Origin: Marinibacterium anthonyi
GTDB taxonomy: Bacteria > Pseudomonadota > Alphaproteobacteria > Rhodobacterales > Rhodobacteraceae
Assembly (NCBI GenBank): GCA_003217735.2
Contig: CP031587.1
Coordinates: 116,237 to 180,236 of the forward strand
Direction: 5' to 3'
Length of the DNA: 64,000 nucleotides
Shown: positions 15,778 to 24,520 of the stretch, in pieces
How the letters are laid out: every line of letters starts with the position of its first letter
Position numbering within the stretch: the first letter of the stretch is position 1
Translations under genes and position numbers: made by a program
The notes under the pieces: generated by a model
Database searches by the model: none
What the model saw: only the letters and a program-made list of their open reading frames with translations
Told to the model about the DNA's origin: nothing

Positions 15778-17463
15778 ATGCCCCCCATCGCCCGCGCGCT
15801 TGCCGCCTGTCTTCTGCTGCCCCTGGCCCAGCCCGCCATCGCCCAGGATTACCGCGCCGGGGACTCCGGCAATGCCGTGCCTCCCGCCATCTTCATGAGC
15901 GCCGAGGACCACCAGGGTCCCAGGACGGCCGACGAACTGACCCTGGGGATGTGGGTCAAGGCCGGCAACGTCACCACCTACACGATCGGCGACAGCTGGA
16001 ACGACTGGATCCTGTGGCTGATGTACGACAAGCTGCGCGAACCCTCGCCCTATGTCGGCAAGGCCGAGGACTGGCTGGCGACCTCGATCGAACAGGTGTC
16101 CGACGATGCCCGCGTCTGGGACATTACCCTGCGCCAGGGCGTCAAATGGCATGACGGGACCGACTTCACCGCTCAGGACGTGGCCTTCACCTTCGAATAT
16201 TACCGCGAAGGCCCGGCCAACCGCTGGACCCACCATGCCAGTTCCGTGCCGCGCATGGTCGGCATCGAGGTGCTGGACAGGTACAAGGTGCGCCTGACGT
16301 CCGAAAACCCGATGCCGAACTTCGACCGGATCACGGCGACCGACCTGCCGATCATCCAGAAGGCCCAGTGGGAAGGGGTGGAAGAACCCCGGTCCTTCAC
16401 CGACATCGGGATCGGCACCGGGCCCTACAAGCTGGTCGACTACAAGGCCGATCAATATTACCGCTTCGAGGCCAACGAGGATTACTGGCGCGGCACGCCG
16501 ACCGTGAAGAAGCTGAACATCGTCATGATCAAGGATCCGCAGACGATGTTCACCGCGCTGAAGACCGGAGAGATCGACGGCGCCGCGCGCCCCGTTCCGC
16601 CGGAGCTGGTGCAGCAATGGGTGGACGATCCGGACCTGGAGATGATCAGCGCGCCGACGCTCTGGGGTGTCTGGCTGGACATCAACGTGGCGCGCGCACC
16701 CTTTGACGACCGCGATCTGCGCCGCGCGATCACCATGGCCATCGATCCCGCGCCGATGCTGGACCGGGTGATGCTGGGACAGGGCAAGTCCGGTGCGCAC
16801 GGCTGGCCGCATGTGGACAGCTTCTGGACGAAACCCGACCTGGCCGCGCCCAACGACCCCGGCGAAGCCAACGCGCTGCTGGACCGGCTGGGCTATGGCG
16901 ACACCGACGGCGACGGCGTGCGGGAAACGCCGGAGGGCGAACCGCTGGAATGGGACCTGAACATCGCATCCAACCAGCCGCTGTTCCTGCGCGCGGCCGA
17001 GATCGTGCAGGGGCAGCTGGCCGACATCGGGGTGGACGTGAAGGTATCGTCCATGGACCCCGGCGCGCTGGCCGAACTGTGGAGCACGCGGCAATTCGAC
17101 CTGCGCATCGCCGACATCACGCCGCACGGGATCGCCGACCAGGACATGCTGATGATCCTCTATCGCGGCGACAAGAAGAACGAGCTGGCCTACGACGAGG
17201 ACAAGGCCGCCATCGTCGACCGCTGGCTGGCCGCCGAAACCCGCGAGGAACGGCTGCGGATCAGCTACGAGCTGCAGGAATACCAGAACACGTACCCCAA
17301 CCGGGTGATGCTGTGGTACCCGGAATCGATCTTTGCCTATCGCTGGGACAGGTACGACAATTACGCGCCGTCCGCCGGTTACGGGATCTTCCACAAGTAT
17401 TCCTTTCTGCCGGAAGAGGCCCGCGCGGGCACCGTCGATCCGCTGATCCGGGAAACCAACTGA
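15778..17463 (+). CDS. ABC transporter substrate-binding protein, family 5
   Basis: Periplasmic receptor of 561 residues, first gene of an operon running to 24520. A Sec signal peptide (LAACLLLPLAQPAIA) ends near residue 22. The SBP_bac_5 pattern follows, with WDITLRQGVKWHDGTDFTAQDVAFTF. Relatives bind peptides, metal chelates such as nickel complexes, or siderophore-like ligands; the HupE-like gene downstream makes a metal ligand attractive, but that is inference. The ATG at 15778 is preceded by CGGAG at eight bases; a TTG two codons earlier is less likely. A strong hairpin follows the stop. Confidence 0.9.
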   Translation: MPPIARALAACLLLPLAQPAIAQDYRAGDSGNAVPPAIFMSAEDHQGPRTADELTLGMWVKAGNVTTYTIGDSWNDWILWLMYDKLREPSPYVGKAEDWLATSIEQVSDDARVWDITLRQGVKWHDGTDFTAQDVAFTFEYYREGPANRWTHHASSVPRMVGIEVLDRYKVRLTSENPMPNFDRITATDLPIIQKAQWEGVEEPRSFTDIGIGTGPYKLVDYKADQYYRFEANEDYWRGTPTVKKLNIVMIKDPQTMFTALKTGEIDGAARPVPPELVQQWVDDPDLEMISAPTLWGVWLDINVARAPFDDRDLRRAITMAIDPAPMLDRVMLGQGKSGAHGWPHVDSFWTKPDLAAPNDPGEANALLDRLGYGDTDGDGVRETPEGEPLEWDLNIASNQPLFLRAAEIVQGQLADIGVDVKVSSMDPGALAELWSTRQFDLRIADITPHGIADQDMLMILYRGDKKNELAYDEDKAAIVDRWLAAETREERLRISYELQEYQNTYPNRVMLWYPESIFAYRWDRYDNYAPSAGYGIFHKYSFLPEEARAGTVDPLIRETN

Positions 17464-17468
17464 CCGGC

Positions 17469-17500
17469 GGCCACGGCGGGTTTCCATCCCCGCCGTGGCC
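17469..17500 (+). other. Intercistronic stem-loop after the binding-protein gene
   Basis: A perfect 12-bp stem, GGCCACGGCGGG (17469-17480) with CCCGCCGTGGCC (17489-17500), and an 8-base loop, lies between the binding-protein stop and the permease ribosome-binding site. No T-tract follows. It most likely adjusts mRNA stability or readthrough so that the receptor is made in excess over the membrane parts. Confidence 0.7.
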
Positions 17501-17518
17501 CCGCCAAGGGGGCCCGTC

Positions 17519-18487
17519 ATGGTCTATCTTCGCATCTGCGCCCAATACGCGGCCGTCCTGGCCGTGGCCCTGTCGCTGAACTTCATGCTGCCCCGGATCG
17601 CGCCGGGCAATCCGATCGATTTCCTTCTGCCCGAGGATGTGCTGGCCGAGATGACCAACGCGGAACGGGCGCAGGTCATGCGGGAATTCGGGCTGGATCG
17701 GCCGGTCTGGGTGCAGTTCGGCGCCTATGTGAAGGGCGTCTTCACCGGCGACCTGGGCACATCCGTCAGCTATGGCATGCCGGTCTGGGACATCGTGCTG
17801 GACCGCCTGCCCTGGACGCTGCTGCTGATGGGCTGGGCGCTGGCGATCTCGGCTGTTCTGGGGTCGGTGCTGGGGGTGCTGGCCGCGCGGTGGCGGGGCG
17901 GCGCCTTTGACATCGGCTCGCTTGTGGCGGTGATCTTCGTGGGTTCCGCCCCGCCCTTCTGGGTCGCGATGCTGCTGATCACGCTGTTGGCCGCGCACCT
18001 GGGCTGGCTGCCGTCCTTCGGCGCCGCGCCGCTGGCCGCCATCCCCGGCAGCTGGGACTGGCTGACGGGCGTGGGCCTGCGCCTGATCATGCCGGTGACC
18101 GCGCTGGCGCTGGTGCAGACCGCCAACACGCTGCTGACCGCGCGGTCCGCCATGCAGATCGCCATGGGGCAGGATTACGTCACCTTCGCCCGGGCCAAGG
18201 GCGCCGGCGAGGGCCGGGTGTTCCGGGCGCATGCCTTCCGCAACGCGCTGCTGCCGATCTACACCAACGTGATGATCGGCATCGGCGGGCTGGTCGGCGG
18301 GGCGCTGGTCATCGAAACCGTCTTCGCCTATCCCGGCATCGGGTCGCTGATCGTCGAAGGCGTCGGCGCGCGGGATTACAACCTGTTGCAGGGGGTCTTC
18401 CTGCTGGCCACCATCGGCGTCGTCGCCGCCAACCTGCTGGCGGACCTGGGCTATCCCTTCCTTGACCCAAGGGCACGCCGCACATGA
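17519..18487 (+). CDS. ABC transporter permease, DppB/OppB type
   Basis: Channel subunit of 322 residues with the DppB N-terminal helix (YLRICAQYAAVLAVALSLNF), the large periplasmic loop and the coupling region ARAKGAGEGRVFRAHAFRNALLP. The start ATG at 17519 follows AAGGGGG; an earlier in-frame Met overlaps the hairpin and is less likely. Its stop overlaps the ATG of the fusion gene that supplies the other permease and both ATPase domains. Confidence 0.92.
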   Translation: MVYLRICAQYAAVLAVALSLNFMLPRIAPGNPIDFLLPEDVLAEMTNAERAQVMREFGLDRPVWVQFGAYVKGVFTGDLGTSVSYGMPVWDIVLDRLPWTLLLMGWALAISAVLGSVLGVLAARWRGGAFDIGSLVAVIFVGSAPPFWVAMLLITLLAAHLGWLPSFGAAPLAAIPGSWDWLTGVGLRLIMPVTALALVQTANTLLTARSAMQIAMGQDYVTFARAKGAGEGRVFRAHAFRNALLPIYTNVMIGIGGLVGGALVIETVFAYPGIGSLIVEGVGARDYNLLQGVFLLATIGVVAANLLADLGYPFLDPRARRT

Positions 18488-20937
18488 CCGACGCAACCCT
18501 TGCCCTGCCGGTCGCCCGGCCCGCCCGCCGCCCTGGCCTTCACCCGGTGCAATGGGCCGGCCTCGGGATCCTGGCCGCGATGATCCTCGCGGCCCTGTTC
18601 GGTCCGATGCTTTTGCCGTGGACCGCTTCGGACATCGTCTGCCAACCCTTCGCGTCCCCCACCGCCCGCCATCCCTTCGGCTGCAACGACGCCGGTCAGG
18701 ACCTGCTGGCGGGCGTGCTGACCGGGGGCCGCGTGTCGCTGGGCGTGGGGATCATTACGGCGATCCTGACCACGGCCGCCGCCACCGCTGTCGCCATCGC
18801 GGCGGCCTATCGCGGCGGTCTTACCGACCAGATCCTGATGCGCATCGTCGACGTGGTCATGTCGCTGCCCTTCCTGCCGCTGGTCATCGTCCTGGGCGCC
18901 TTCCTGGGGGCGTCCCTGCCGGTGCAGGTGCTGGTGATCTCGCTGGTGATGTGGGCACAGCCGGTGCGGGAATTGCGCGCACAGGCGCTGTCGCTGCGGG
19001 CGTCGGATTACGTGAAGGCGTCGCGGGCGATGGGCGGCGGGTTCGGATGGGTGACGCGCCGGCATATCCTGCCGGATCTGGCCCCGCTGATCGTGCCGCA
19101 ATTCGTCCGCGTGGCGCATAACGCGATCATGATCGAAAGCTCGCTGTCCTTCCTGGGCCTTGGCGATCCGCTGCGCAAAAGCTGGGGAACGATCCTGTAC
19201 CACGCCAACGCCCGCACGGCTTTCCTGACCGACAGCTGGGTCTGGTGGATCCTGCCCCCGGGCTGTGCCATCGCGCTGTCGGTCACCGCCTTCGCCCTGA
19301 TCGGCTATGGCGTGGGCGACCGCCGCTCACCCGCCGCCCCGGCCAAGACCATCCCGACCCAGGATACCCCGCCGGACCCGCCGGCGGCACTCACACTCCA
19401 CGACCTGTCTGTCACCTACCACACCGACCACGGCCCGGTGCGGGCCGTCCGGTCCGTGTCGCTGTCGCTTGCACCCGGGGAACTGCTGGGCCTCGTCGGT
19501 GAATCCGGGTCGGGCAAGTCGACGCTCGGCATGGCCCTGATGCGCCTTTTGCCCCCCGGCGCGCGCATCTCGGGCGCGGCCTGGACCGCGGGGAAGAACC
19601 TCATGACGCTGGACCCCGACGCCCTGCGGGAGTTTCGGGGAAACCGCATCGCGCTGGTGCCGCAATCGGCGATGAACGCGCTGAACCCGGTGCGGCCCAT
19701 CGGCTGGCAGATCGCCGAGGCCCTGCGCCTGCACGGCCGCGCGGCGACGCCCGACCGGGTCGCCGACCTCCTGCGATTGGTCCATATCGACCCGGCCCGC
19801 GCCCGCGCCTTCCCGCACGAATTGTCGGGCGGGATGCGCCAAAGGGTGGTGATCGCCATTGCATTGGCCAACGATCCCGACGTGCTGATCGCGGATGAAC
19901 CCACAACCGGTCTCGACGTGCTGGTGCAGGCGGGGATCATGGATCTGCTGGCCGCCTTGCGCAAACGGCTGGGCATCGCGATCCTGTTCATCACCCACGA
20001 CCTGCCCCTGATATCCCACGCCGCAGACCGGCTGGCGATCATGGAGGCCGGGCGCATCGTCGAAACGGGCACCCCGCAGGTCCTGCGCAAATCAGCGACA
20101 CATCCCCATACGAAAGCGCTGTTCGCCGCCATCCCCGACCTGAACGCGCCAAGGATCTGGCACCGCCCGGTCGCCGCCGGCGCGCCGATCCTCGACCTTC
20201 ACAATGTGTCGCAGACCTTCAACGCCGGCTGGCTCGCCCACCTGCGGGGCGCGAAACCCGTGCATGCGGTGCGCGACGTCTCGCTGCAGCTGCGCCCGCA
20301 CGAAGTGCTGGGCCTTGTCGGCGGATCCGGCTCGGGCAAGACAACCACCGCCCGGCTGGCGCTTGGGATGACCGCGCCCGACAGCGGCCAGGTCCTGCTG
20401 AACGGCATGGACCTGGGGCGTCATCGCAACGATGCGGCACACATGATCTTCCAGGATCCCTATCAATCCCTGCGCCCGCGCATGCGCATCCTCGATGCCG
20501 TGGCCGAACCCCTGCGCATCGCGGGCGAACCCGTCGACATGGCCCTGATCGCCGAGGCCCTGCGCGCTGTCCGCCTGCCCACCGATCCGGCATTCCTGTC
20601 GCGCGAGGTCGGCGACCTGTCCGGCGGTCAGCGCCAGCGCATCGCCTTTGCCCGCGCCTGGGTGACGAAACCCGCCATCGTGCTGGCGGACGAGCCGACA
20701 TCGATGCTGGACCAGTCGATCCGGCTGGACGTGCTGGGCCTGCTGGACCAGATGCGCGACCGCCTCGGCACCGCGATCCTGTTCATCACCCACGATATCG
20801 TCCTGGCCCGCCATTTCTGCGACCGGATCGCCGTGATGAAGGACGGCGAGATCGTCGAACAGGGGCCCGCCGACGCCGTCGCCCTGCACCCGCGCCATCC
20901 CTATACGAAACGGCTGATCGAGGCCGTCCGGCCATGA
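18484..20937 (+). CDS. Tripartite ABC importer fusion: DppC-type permease + two ATPase domains
   Basis: An 817-residue protein that joins three normally separate subunits. Residues 1-280 are a DppC-type permease with its coupling segment at about 177-197. A Pro-rich linker spans 281-300. The first ATPase domain has Walker A at 339-347 (GESGSGKST), signature LSGGMRQR at 447-454, Walker B Asp471-Glu472 and His505. The second has Walker A at 613-621 (GGSGSGKTT), signature LSGGQRQR at 712-719, Asp736-Glu737 and His770. All catalytic motifs are intact, and the frame is continuous with no stop, so this is a genuine fusion rather than a decayed gene. With one DppB partner, it makes a complete importer core from two polypeptides. 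Confidence 0.93.
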   Translation: MTDATLALPVARPARRPGLHPVQWAGLGILAAMILAALFGPMLLPWTASDIVCQPFASPTARHPFGCNDAGQDLLAGVLTGGRVSLGVGIITAILTTAAATAVAIAAAYRGGLTDQILMRIVDVVMSLPFLPLVIVLGAFLGASLPVQVLVISLVMWAQPVRELRAQALSLRASDYVKASRAMGGGFGWVTRRHILPDLAPLIVPQFVRVAHNAIMIESSLSFLGLGDPLRKSWGTILYHANARTAFLTDSWVWWILPPGCAIALSVTAFALIGYGVGDRRSPAAPAKTIPTQDTPPDPPAALTLHDLSVTYHTDHGPVRAVRSVSLSLAPGELLGLVGESGSGKSTLGMALMRLLPPGARISGAAWTAGKNLMTLDPDALREFRGNRIALVPQSAMNALNPVRPIGWQIAEALRLHGRAATPDRVADLLRLVHIDPARARAFPHELSGGMRQRVVIAIALANDPDVLIADEPTTGLDVLVQAGIMDLLAALRKRLGIAILFITHDLPLISHAADRLAIMEAGRIVETGTPQVLRKSATHPHTKALFAAIPDLNAPRIWHRPVAAGAPILDLHNVSQTFNAGWLAHLRGAKPVHAVRDVSLQLRPHEVLGLVGGSGSGKTTTARLALGMTAPDSGQVLLNGMDLGRHRNDAAHMIFQDPYQSLRPRMRILDAVAEPLRIAGEPVDMALIAEALRAVRLPTDPAFLSREVGDLSGGQRQRIAFARAWVTKPAIVLADEPTSMLDQSIRLDVLGLLDQMRDRLGTAILFITHDIVLARHFCDRIAVMKDGEIVEQGPADAVALHPRHPYTKRLIEAVRP

Positions 20938-22145
20938 TCCGCCTGCTGTTCCTTCTGCTGCTGGCGGCCACCCCGGCCTCGGCCCATTTCAGCGACAATG
21001 GCCAGGCGCGGCTGATCGTTCTGGACCGCGAGGCCGGGATGATCTGGCTGCGCATCCCTGCCCCGCTGGTCTTTGCCGAAGAACTGGCGCGGCGTGACAG
21101 CGTCGCGGGCGCGGTCACCTCGCCTTTCATCGACACCGTGCAGGTCGCCGGCCGCTGGGGCCATCGGCTGGACGTCGCGGCCATCGTCTCGGGGCCCGGT
21201 TTCATGGACAAGGTCGCCGCCGGATACCGGCTGAGCGGCCCGGATGGCCCGATCCCGATGGACCCGGCCGGCCTGGCCATCCACCGGCTGGACCGGATGC
21301 TGCCCTTCACCACTCCGGCCGAGGCGCGCGCCTCGCTTGAGGAACGGGGCGCGGCGGATCCATGGGTGTCCGACGCCGTGGTGGAAATTGCAATCCGCCT
21401 GCCCGACTTGCCCGCCCGCCTGACGATCCAGAGCACCCTGCCCCGGATCCCCCTGCCCCCCAGCGTCTTCATCGACAATCACCTGTTCGACTGGCAAGGC
21501 GGCGGCGTTCAGCGGATCGAGGTGGTGGGCCAGTTGACCGACCCGGTCACCATGGAACGCAACCTGCCGCGCACCCTGGCCCGGATGATCGGCGAAGGCG
21601 TCCGCCACATCCTCGAAGGGTTCGACCACGTGCTTTTCGTGGTCTGCCTGACGCTGGCCTCGCGCGGGCTGCGCCCGCTGCTGATCGCGGTGACCGGCTT
21701 CACGATCGGTCATTCCGCCACGCTGATCGCCGGGTCACTGGGGGTCACCCCCACCGGCCCCTGGTTCCCGCCCGCCGTCGAAGCCGCCATCGCCGCCTCA
21801 ATCATCTGGACCGGGCTGCTGGCGCTGTTGGGCAAGGGGCACGGGCCGGGGTTCTGGCTGACGGCGGCCCTGGGCCTGCTGCACGGGTTCGGCTTTTCCT
21901 TCGTGCTGGGCCAGACCCTGGGGCGGCAGGCGCCGGACCTGATCGCGTCGTTGCTGACGTTCAACATCGGTGTCGAGATCGGTCAGCTGATCGTCGTGTC
22001 CACGGTCCTGATCCTGCTGGACCTGCTGCGCCGGGCCGGGCCGGGATGGGTGCGGGGCGCAAGCATGACAGCGGCAGGCGGCGCGGTGGGTTTTGCCGCG
22101 GTGCTGCTGGTTCAACGCATAGACCTGATTGCAAGGATGGTATGA
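20934..22145 (+). CDS. HupE/UreJ-like membrane protein
   Basis: A 403-residue protein with a signal peptide (LLFLLLLAATPASA), a periplasmic region of about 190 residues, then a C-terminal membrane domain with six or so hydrophobic segments. The membrane domain carries the HupE/UreJ hallmarks: EGVRHILEGFDHVLF, TIGHSATL and LLHGFGFSF, whose histidines are proposed metal ligands. HupE/UreJ proteins are linked to nickel or cobalt uptake for hydrogenase and urease; no such enzyme is seen here. The ATG overlaps the stop of the fusion ABC gene, which argues that it works with that transporter. Confidence 0.8.
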   Translation: MIRLLFLLLLAATPASAHFSDNGQARLIVLDREAGMIWLRIPAPLVFAEELARRDSVAGAVTSPFIDTVQVAGRWGHRLDVAAIVSGPGFMDKVAAGYRLSGPDGPIPMDPAGLAIHRLDRMLPFTTPAEARASLEERGAADPWVSDAVVEIAIRLPDLPARLTIQSTLPRIPLPPSVFIDNHLFDWQGGGVQRIEVVGQLTDPVTMERNLPRTLARMIGEGVRHILEGFDHVLFVVCLTLASRGLRPLLIAVTGFTIGHSATLIAGSLGVTPTGPWFPPAVEAAIAASIIWTGLLALLGKGHGPGFWLTAALGLLHGFGFSFVLGQTLGRQAPDLIASLLTFNIGVEIGQLIVVSTVLILLDLLRRAGPGWVRGASMTAAGGAVGFAAVLLVQRIDLIARMV

Positions 22146-22747
22146 TGGGACGTTTCCTGTGGCTGATGAACACGCCGGGCAACCCGCCCGGTTTCGTGCA
22201 TCACCTGGCGCCTTTCCGGTTCGACGTGGCGCAGCAATACGACCTGGATCGCGCCGATCTGTCCGTCTACGACGGGGTGATGCTGGGCATGCATTCCGAC
22301 CAGCGCCACCTGCGCACGCAGGCCGACCGGCTGTCGGGTTACATGGAAACCGGCGGCGCGGTCATCTTCAACGGCCATGTCGCCCACCCGTTCCTGCCGG
22401 GCCTGACCCCGTTCCGTCCCGTCCCGCAGCAAGGGCTGGAAAGCCTGCGCATCCATGTCCTGACGGATCATCCGCTGACCCATGGGCTGACGTCGGACCA
22501 CCTGACGTTCCAACGGTCGGTCGCCGGGTTCTACGGGCGGGGCACCAACCCGCCGCCCGATGGCGCCACCGTGCTGACCGGCGTCGGGCCCGACCATGCG
22601 CCGGTCGACTGGATCGATCGGCGCGGCAAGGGCTGGCTTTACGTGCACACCGGCAACGACCTTTTCGCCCATTACCACCGCGCCGACCCCGACGGGCTTT
22701 CGGCGCTGCACGCCTTCTTCGGCTTCTTCGCAAGGGTGCCCGCATGA
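22145..22747 (+). CDS. Uncharacterised protein, class I amidotransferase-like fold (copy 1)
   Basis: A 200-residue protein of unknown role. The alternating beta-alpha pattern around YDGVMLGMHSD, then LSGYMETGGAVIFNGH, and the later GWLYVHTGNDLF resembles ThuA or glutamine-amidotransferase-like folds. No clear Cys-His-Glu triad is visible, so it may not be an enzyme. It is a paralogue of the next gene: both share a Y-D-x-V core, an HL-x3-AD-x-L-x2-YM-x2-GG block, and a FL-x-G-x-TF ending to the first half. The start is ATG at 22145 or 22142, both overlapping the HupE-like stop. Confidence 0.7.
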   Translation: MGRFLWLMNTPGNPPGFVHHLAPFRFDVAQQYDLDRADLSVYDGVMLGMHSDQRHLRTQADRLSGYMETGGAVIFNGHVAHPFLPGLTPFRPVPQQGLESLRIHVLTDHPLTHGLTSDHLTFQRSVAGFYGRGTNPPPDGATVLTGVGPDHAPVDWIDRRGKGWLYVHTGNDLFAHYHRADPDGLSALHAFFGFFARVPA

Positions 22748-23349
22748 CCCGTATCGCGGCCGTCGACGGCGGCACCTATTTCCACCACAGGACACTGTGC
22801 GAAGCGCCCTTCAAGGACTGCTTCGACGACATCCTCTATGTCCGCGACGTGCCCTTCACCGATCTGTCGCCCTACGACGTCGTGGTCCTGCCCTGCCGGC
22901 TGAACACCCACCTTCTGGCGCCCATGGCCGACCAGCTGACCGCCTACATGACAGGCGGCGGTACACTGCTGGTGATGGGAGAGGTGTTTCCCGAACGCTT
23001 CCTGAAGGGCATCACCTTCACCCCGTGCGAGACCAACTTCTGGTGGTGGGTCGAAGGCCTGCCCGGCCCCGCCCCGCGCCTGGCCCGGCCCGATCACCCG
23101 CTGCTTGGCGCGCTGAGCGAGAAGGATTGCATCTGGCACCTGCACGGCCATTTCGCGCCTTCGGACACGCAGGACGTCCTGATCGAGGACGACCACGGCG
23201 CGCTGCTGATCGAGGACACGACGACCTATGCGCCGGGGCGGCTGATCGCGATGACGCTGGACCCCTGCTATCACCACGGCTCGCATTTCATGCCGGCCAC
23301 CACCGCGTTCCTGTCGGGCTTCCTGCCCGCGCTGCGCAATATCGGGTAA
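22744..23349 (+). CDS. Uncharacterised protein, class I amidotransferase-like fold (copy 2)
   Basis: A 201-residue paralogue of the preceding gene, joined to it by an ATGA overlap. The shared core reads LSPYDVVVLPC then ADQLTAYMTGGGTLLVMGE. A cysteine in VVLPCRLN sits where copy 1 has LGM, and there is a His-rich stretch DPCYHHGSHF near the C-terminus that could bind a metal. The function is not known. Tandem paralogues within one operon often form a heterodimer, which is the simplest hypothesis here. Confidence 0.7.
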   Translation: MTRIAAVDGGTYFHHRTLCEAPFKDCFDDILYVRDVPFTDLSPYDVVVLPCRLNTHLLAPMADQLTAYMTGGGTLLVMGEVFPERFLKGITFTPCETNFWWWVEGLPGPAPRLARPDHPLLGALSEKDCIWHLHGHFAPSDTQDVLIEDDHGALLIEDTTTYAPGRLIAMTLDPCYHHGSHFMPATTAFLSGFLPALRNIG

Positions 23350-23353
23350 CACA

Positions 23354-23869
23354 ATGGACAGCATCACCGTGTTCGAGGCCGGCCGGCCCGTCACCTTCAC
23401 CTTCGCCGACATGATGCGCTACCACGGGCCGGGCTTTCCCGGCGGCGTGGTGCATGCGCTGAAGGCGATGCAGGCGTGCTTTCCCCTGCTGTCGGATACG
23501 CCGCCCGACCGGCGCGAGATCCACCTGCTGACCGCCTTTTCCGGCCCCGGGGGCCGGGATGCGGTGGAACTGGTGACCCGCGCCGTCACCGAAGGCCGGA
23601 TGGAGGTGAACCGCGGCCTTGGCGGGGCGAACGTGATCGACGAACCGCCCGGGCCGTACCTGTGGCGGTTCACCTGCCGCGACCGGACCGTCGAAGCCGT
23701 TATCCGCCCCGGCCATGTGCGCGAGGAATTCGTGCGCCTGGGCGCCACGCCGAACCGGTCGGCGGAGCAGGAGGCGCGGCTGAGCGGGCTGAAGGCCGAA
23801 ATGGCGCACCGGCTGCTGCCGCTGGCGGGCGATGCCGTCTATGCGGCGCGGCTGGTCGACGCGGCGTAG
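23354..23869 (+). CDS. Uncharacterised protein, possibly FmdE-like
   Basis: A 171-residue cytosolic protein without signal peptide. The segment RYHGPGFPGGVVHALKAMQ followed by GPGGRDAVELVTRAVTEGRMEV resembles the N-terminal domain of FmdE, the E subunit of formylmethanofuran dehydrogenase, with its HG-x2-PG start and D-A-V/I helix. The zinc-ribbon part of true FmdE is absent, and the cysteine that usually precedes the Asp-Ala pair is replaced by Arg. The assignment is tentative. It is only four bases from the preceding gene and is probably cotranscribed. Confidence 0.6.
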   Translation: MDSITVFEAGRPVTFTFADMMRYHGPGFPGGVVHALKAMQACFPLLSDTPPDRREIHLLTAFSGPGGRDAVELVTRAVTEGRMEVNRGLGGANVIDEPPGPYLWRFTCRDRTVEAVIRPGHVREEFVRLGATPNRSAEQEARLSGLKAEMAHRLLPLAGDAVYAARLVDAA

Positions 23870-23992
23870 CGGCGCAGGGTCGTGGCGTCGCGGGGCAACG
23901 GGACCTTTCCGTGACATGATCCCCGGGCTATGACTGCAGGCAGCGGGGTCCATCGCTTCCACCCGGGCCGCGCCAAGCGAAGGACGCCGCGC

Positions 23993-24520
23993 ATGCACCT
24001 GGCCTGGATCGCATCCGAGAACAACGACGCCAACGGGCTGCTGTACGGCCTGGCCGAAACGCTTGCGGCGCGGGGGCTGCGGCTGGCCGGGACGGTGCAG
24101 ATCAATTCGCTGCGGCCCGACGCCTGCAAGTGCGACATGGACGTCAAGGTGCTGCCCGACGGGCCGGTCATCCGGATCTCGCAGGACCTGGGGCCGCAAT
24201 CGCAGGGCTGCCGGCTGAACCCGGACACCCTGGAACAGGCGGTGGCCGAAAGCACGCGGATGCTGGCGACAGGCGCCGACGTGCTGATCGTCAACAAGTT
24301 CGGCAAGCAGGAGGCCGAGGGACGTGGCTTTCGCGAGTTGATCGGCGAGGCGCTGGCGCGCGACATTCCCGTCATCGTCGCCGTCAACGCGTTGAGCCGG
24401 CCGGCATTCGAAACCTTTGCCGACGGTCTTGCCACCGCCCTGCCCGGCGATGCGGGCCCGATCCTTGACTGGGTCCTGGACGCCTGCGCGCCCGGACCCC
24501 GGGCGGCGTCCGCGCCTTAA
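23993..24520 (+). CDS. DUF2478 family protein
   Basis: A 175-residue protein. The signature blocks CDMDVKVLPDG, RISQDLGPQSQGCRL and LIVNKFGKQEAEGRGFRELI match the DUF2478 family, a putative NTPase-like group often seen near molybdate or other metal uptake genes (recalled, not searched). The conserved Cys-x-Cys-Asp and NKFGKQEAEG residues are intact. The start is ATG at 23993 because CGAAGGA lies eight bases upstream; an in-frame ATG at 23930 would add 21 residues with no family resemblance. The gap to the previous gene is 123 bases, so it could have its own promoter. Confidence 0.75.
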   Translation: MHLAWIASENNDANGLLYGLAETLAARGLRLAGTVQINSLRPDACKCDMDVKVLPDGPVIRISQDLGPQSQGCRLNPDTLEQAVAESTRMLATGADVLIVNKFGKQEAEGRGFRELIGEALARDIPVIVAVNALSRPAFETFADGLATALPGDAGPILDWVLDACAPGPRAASAP

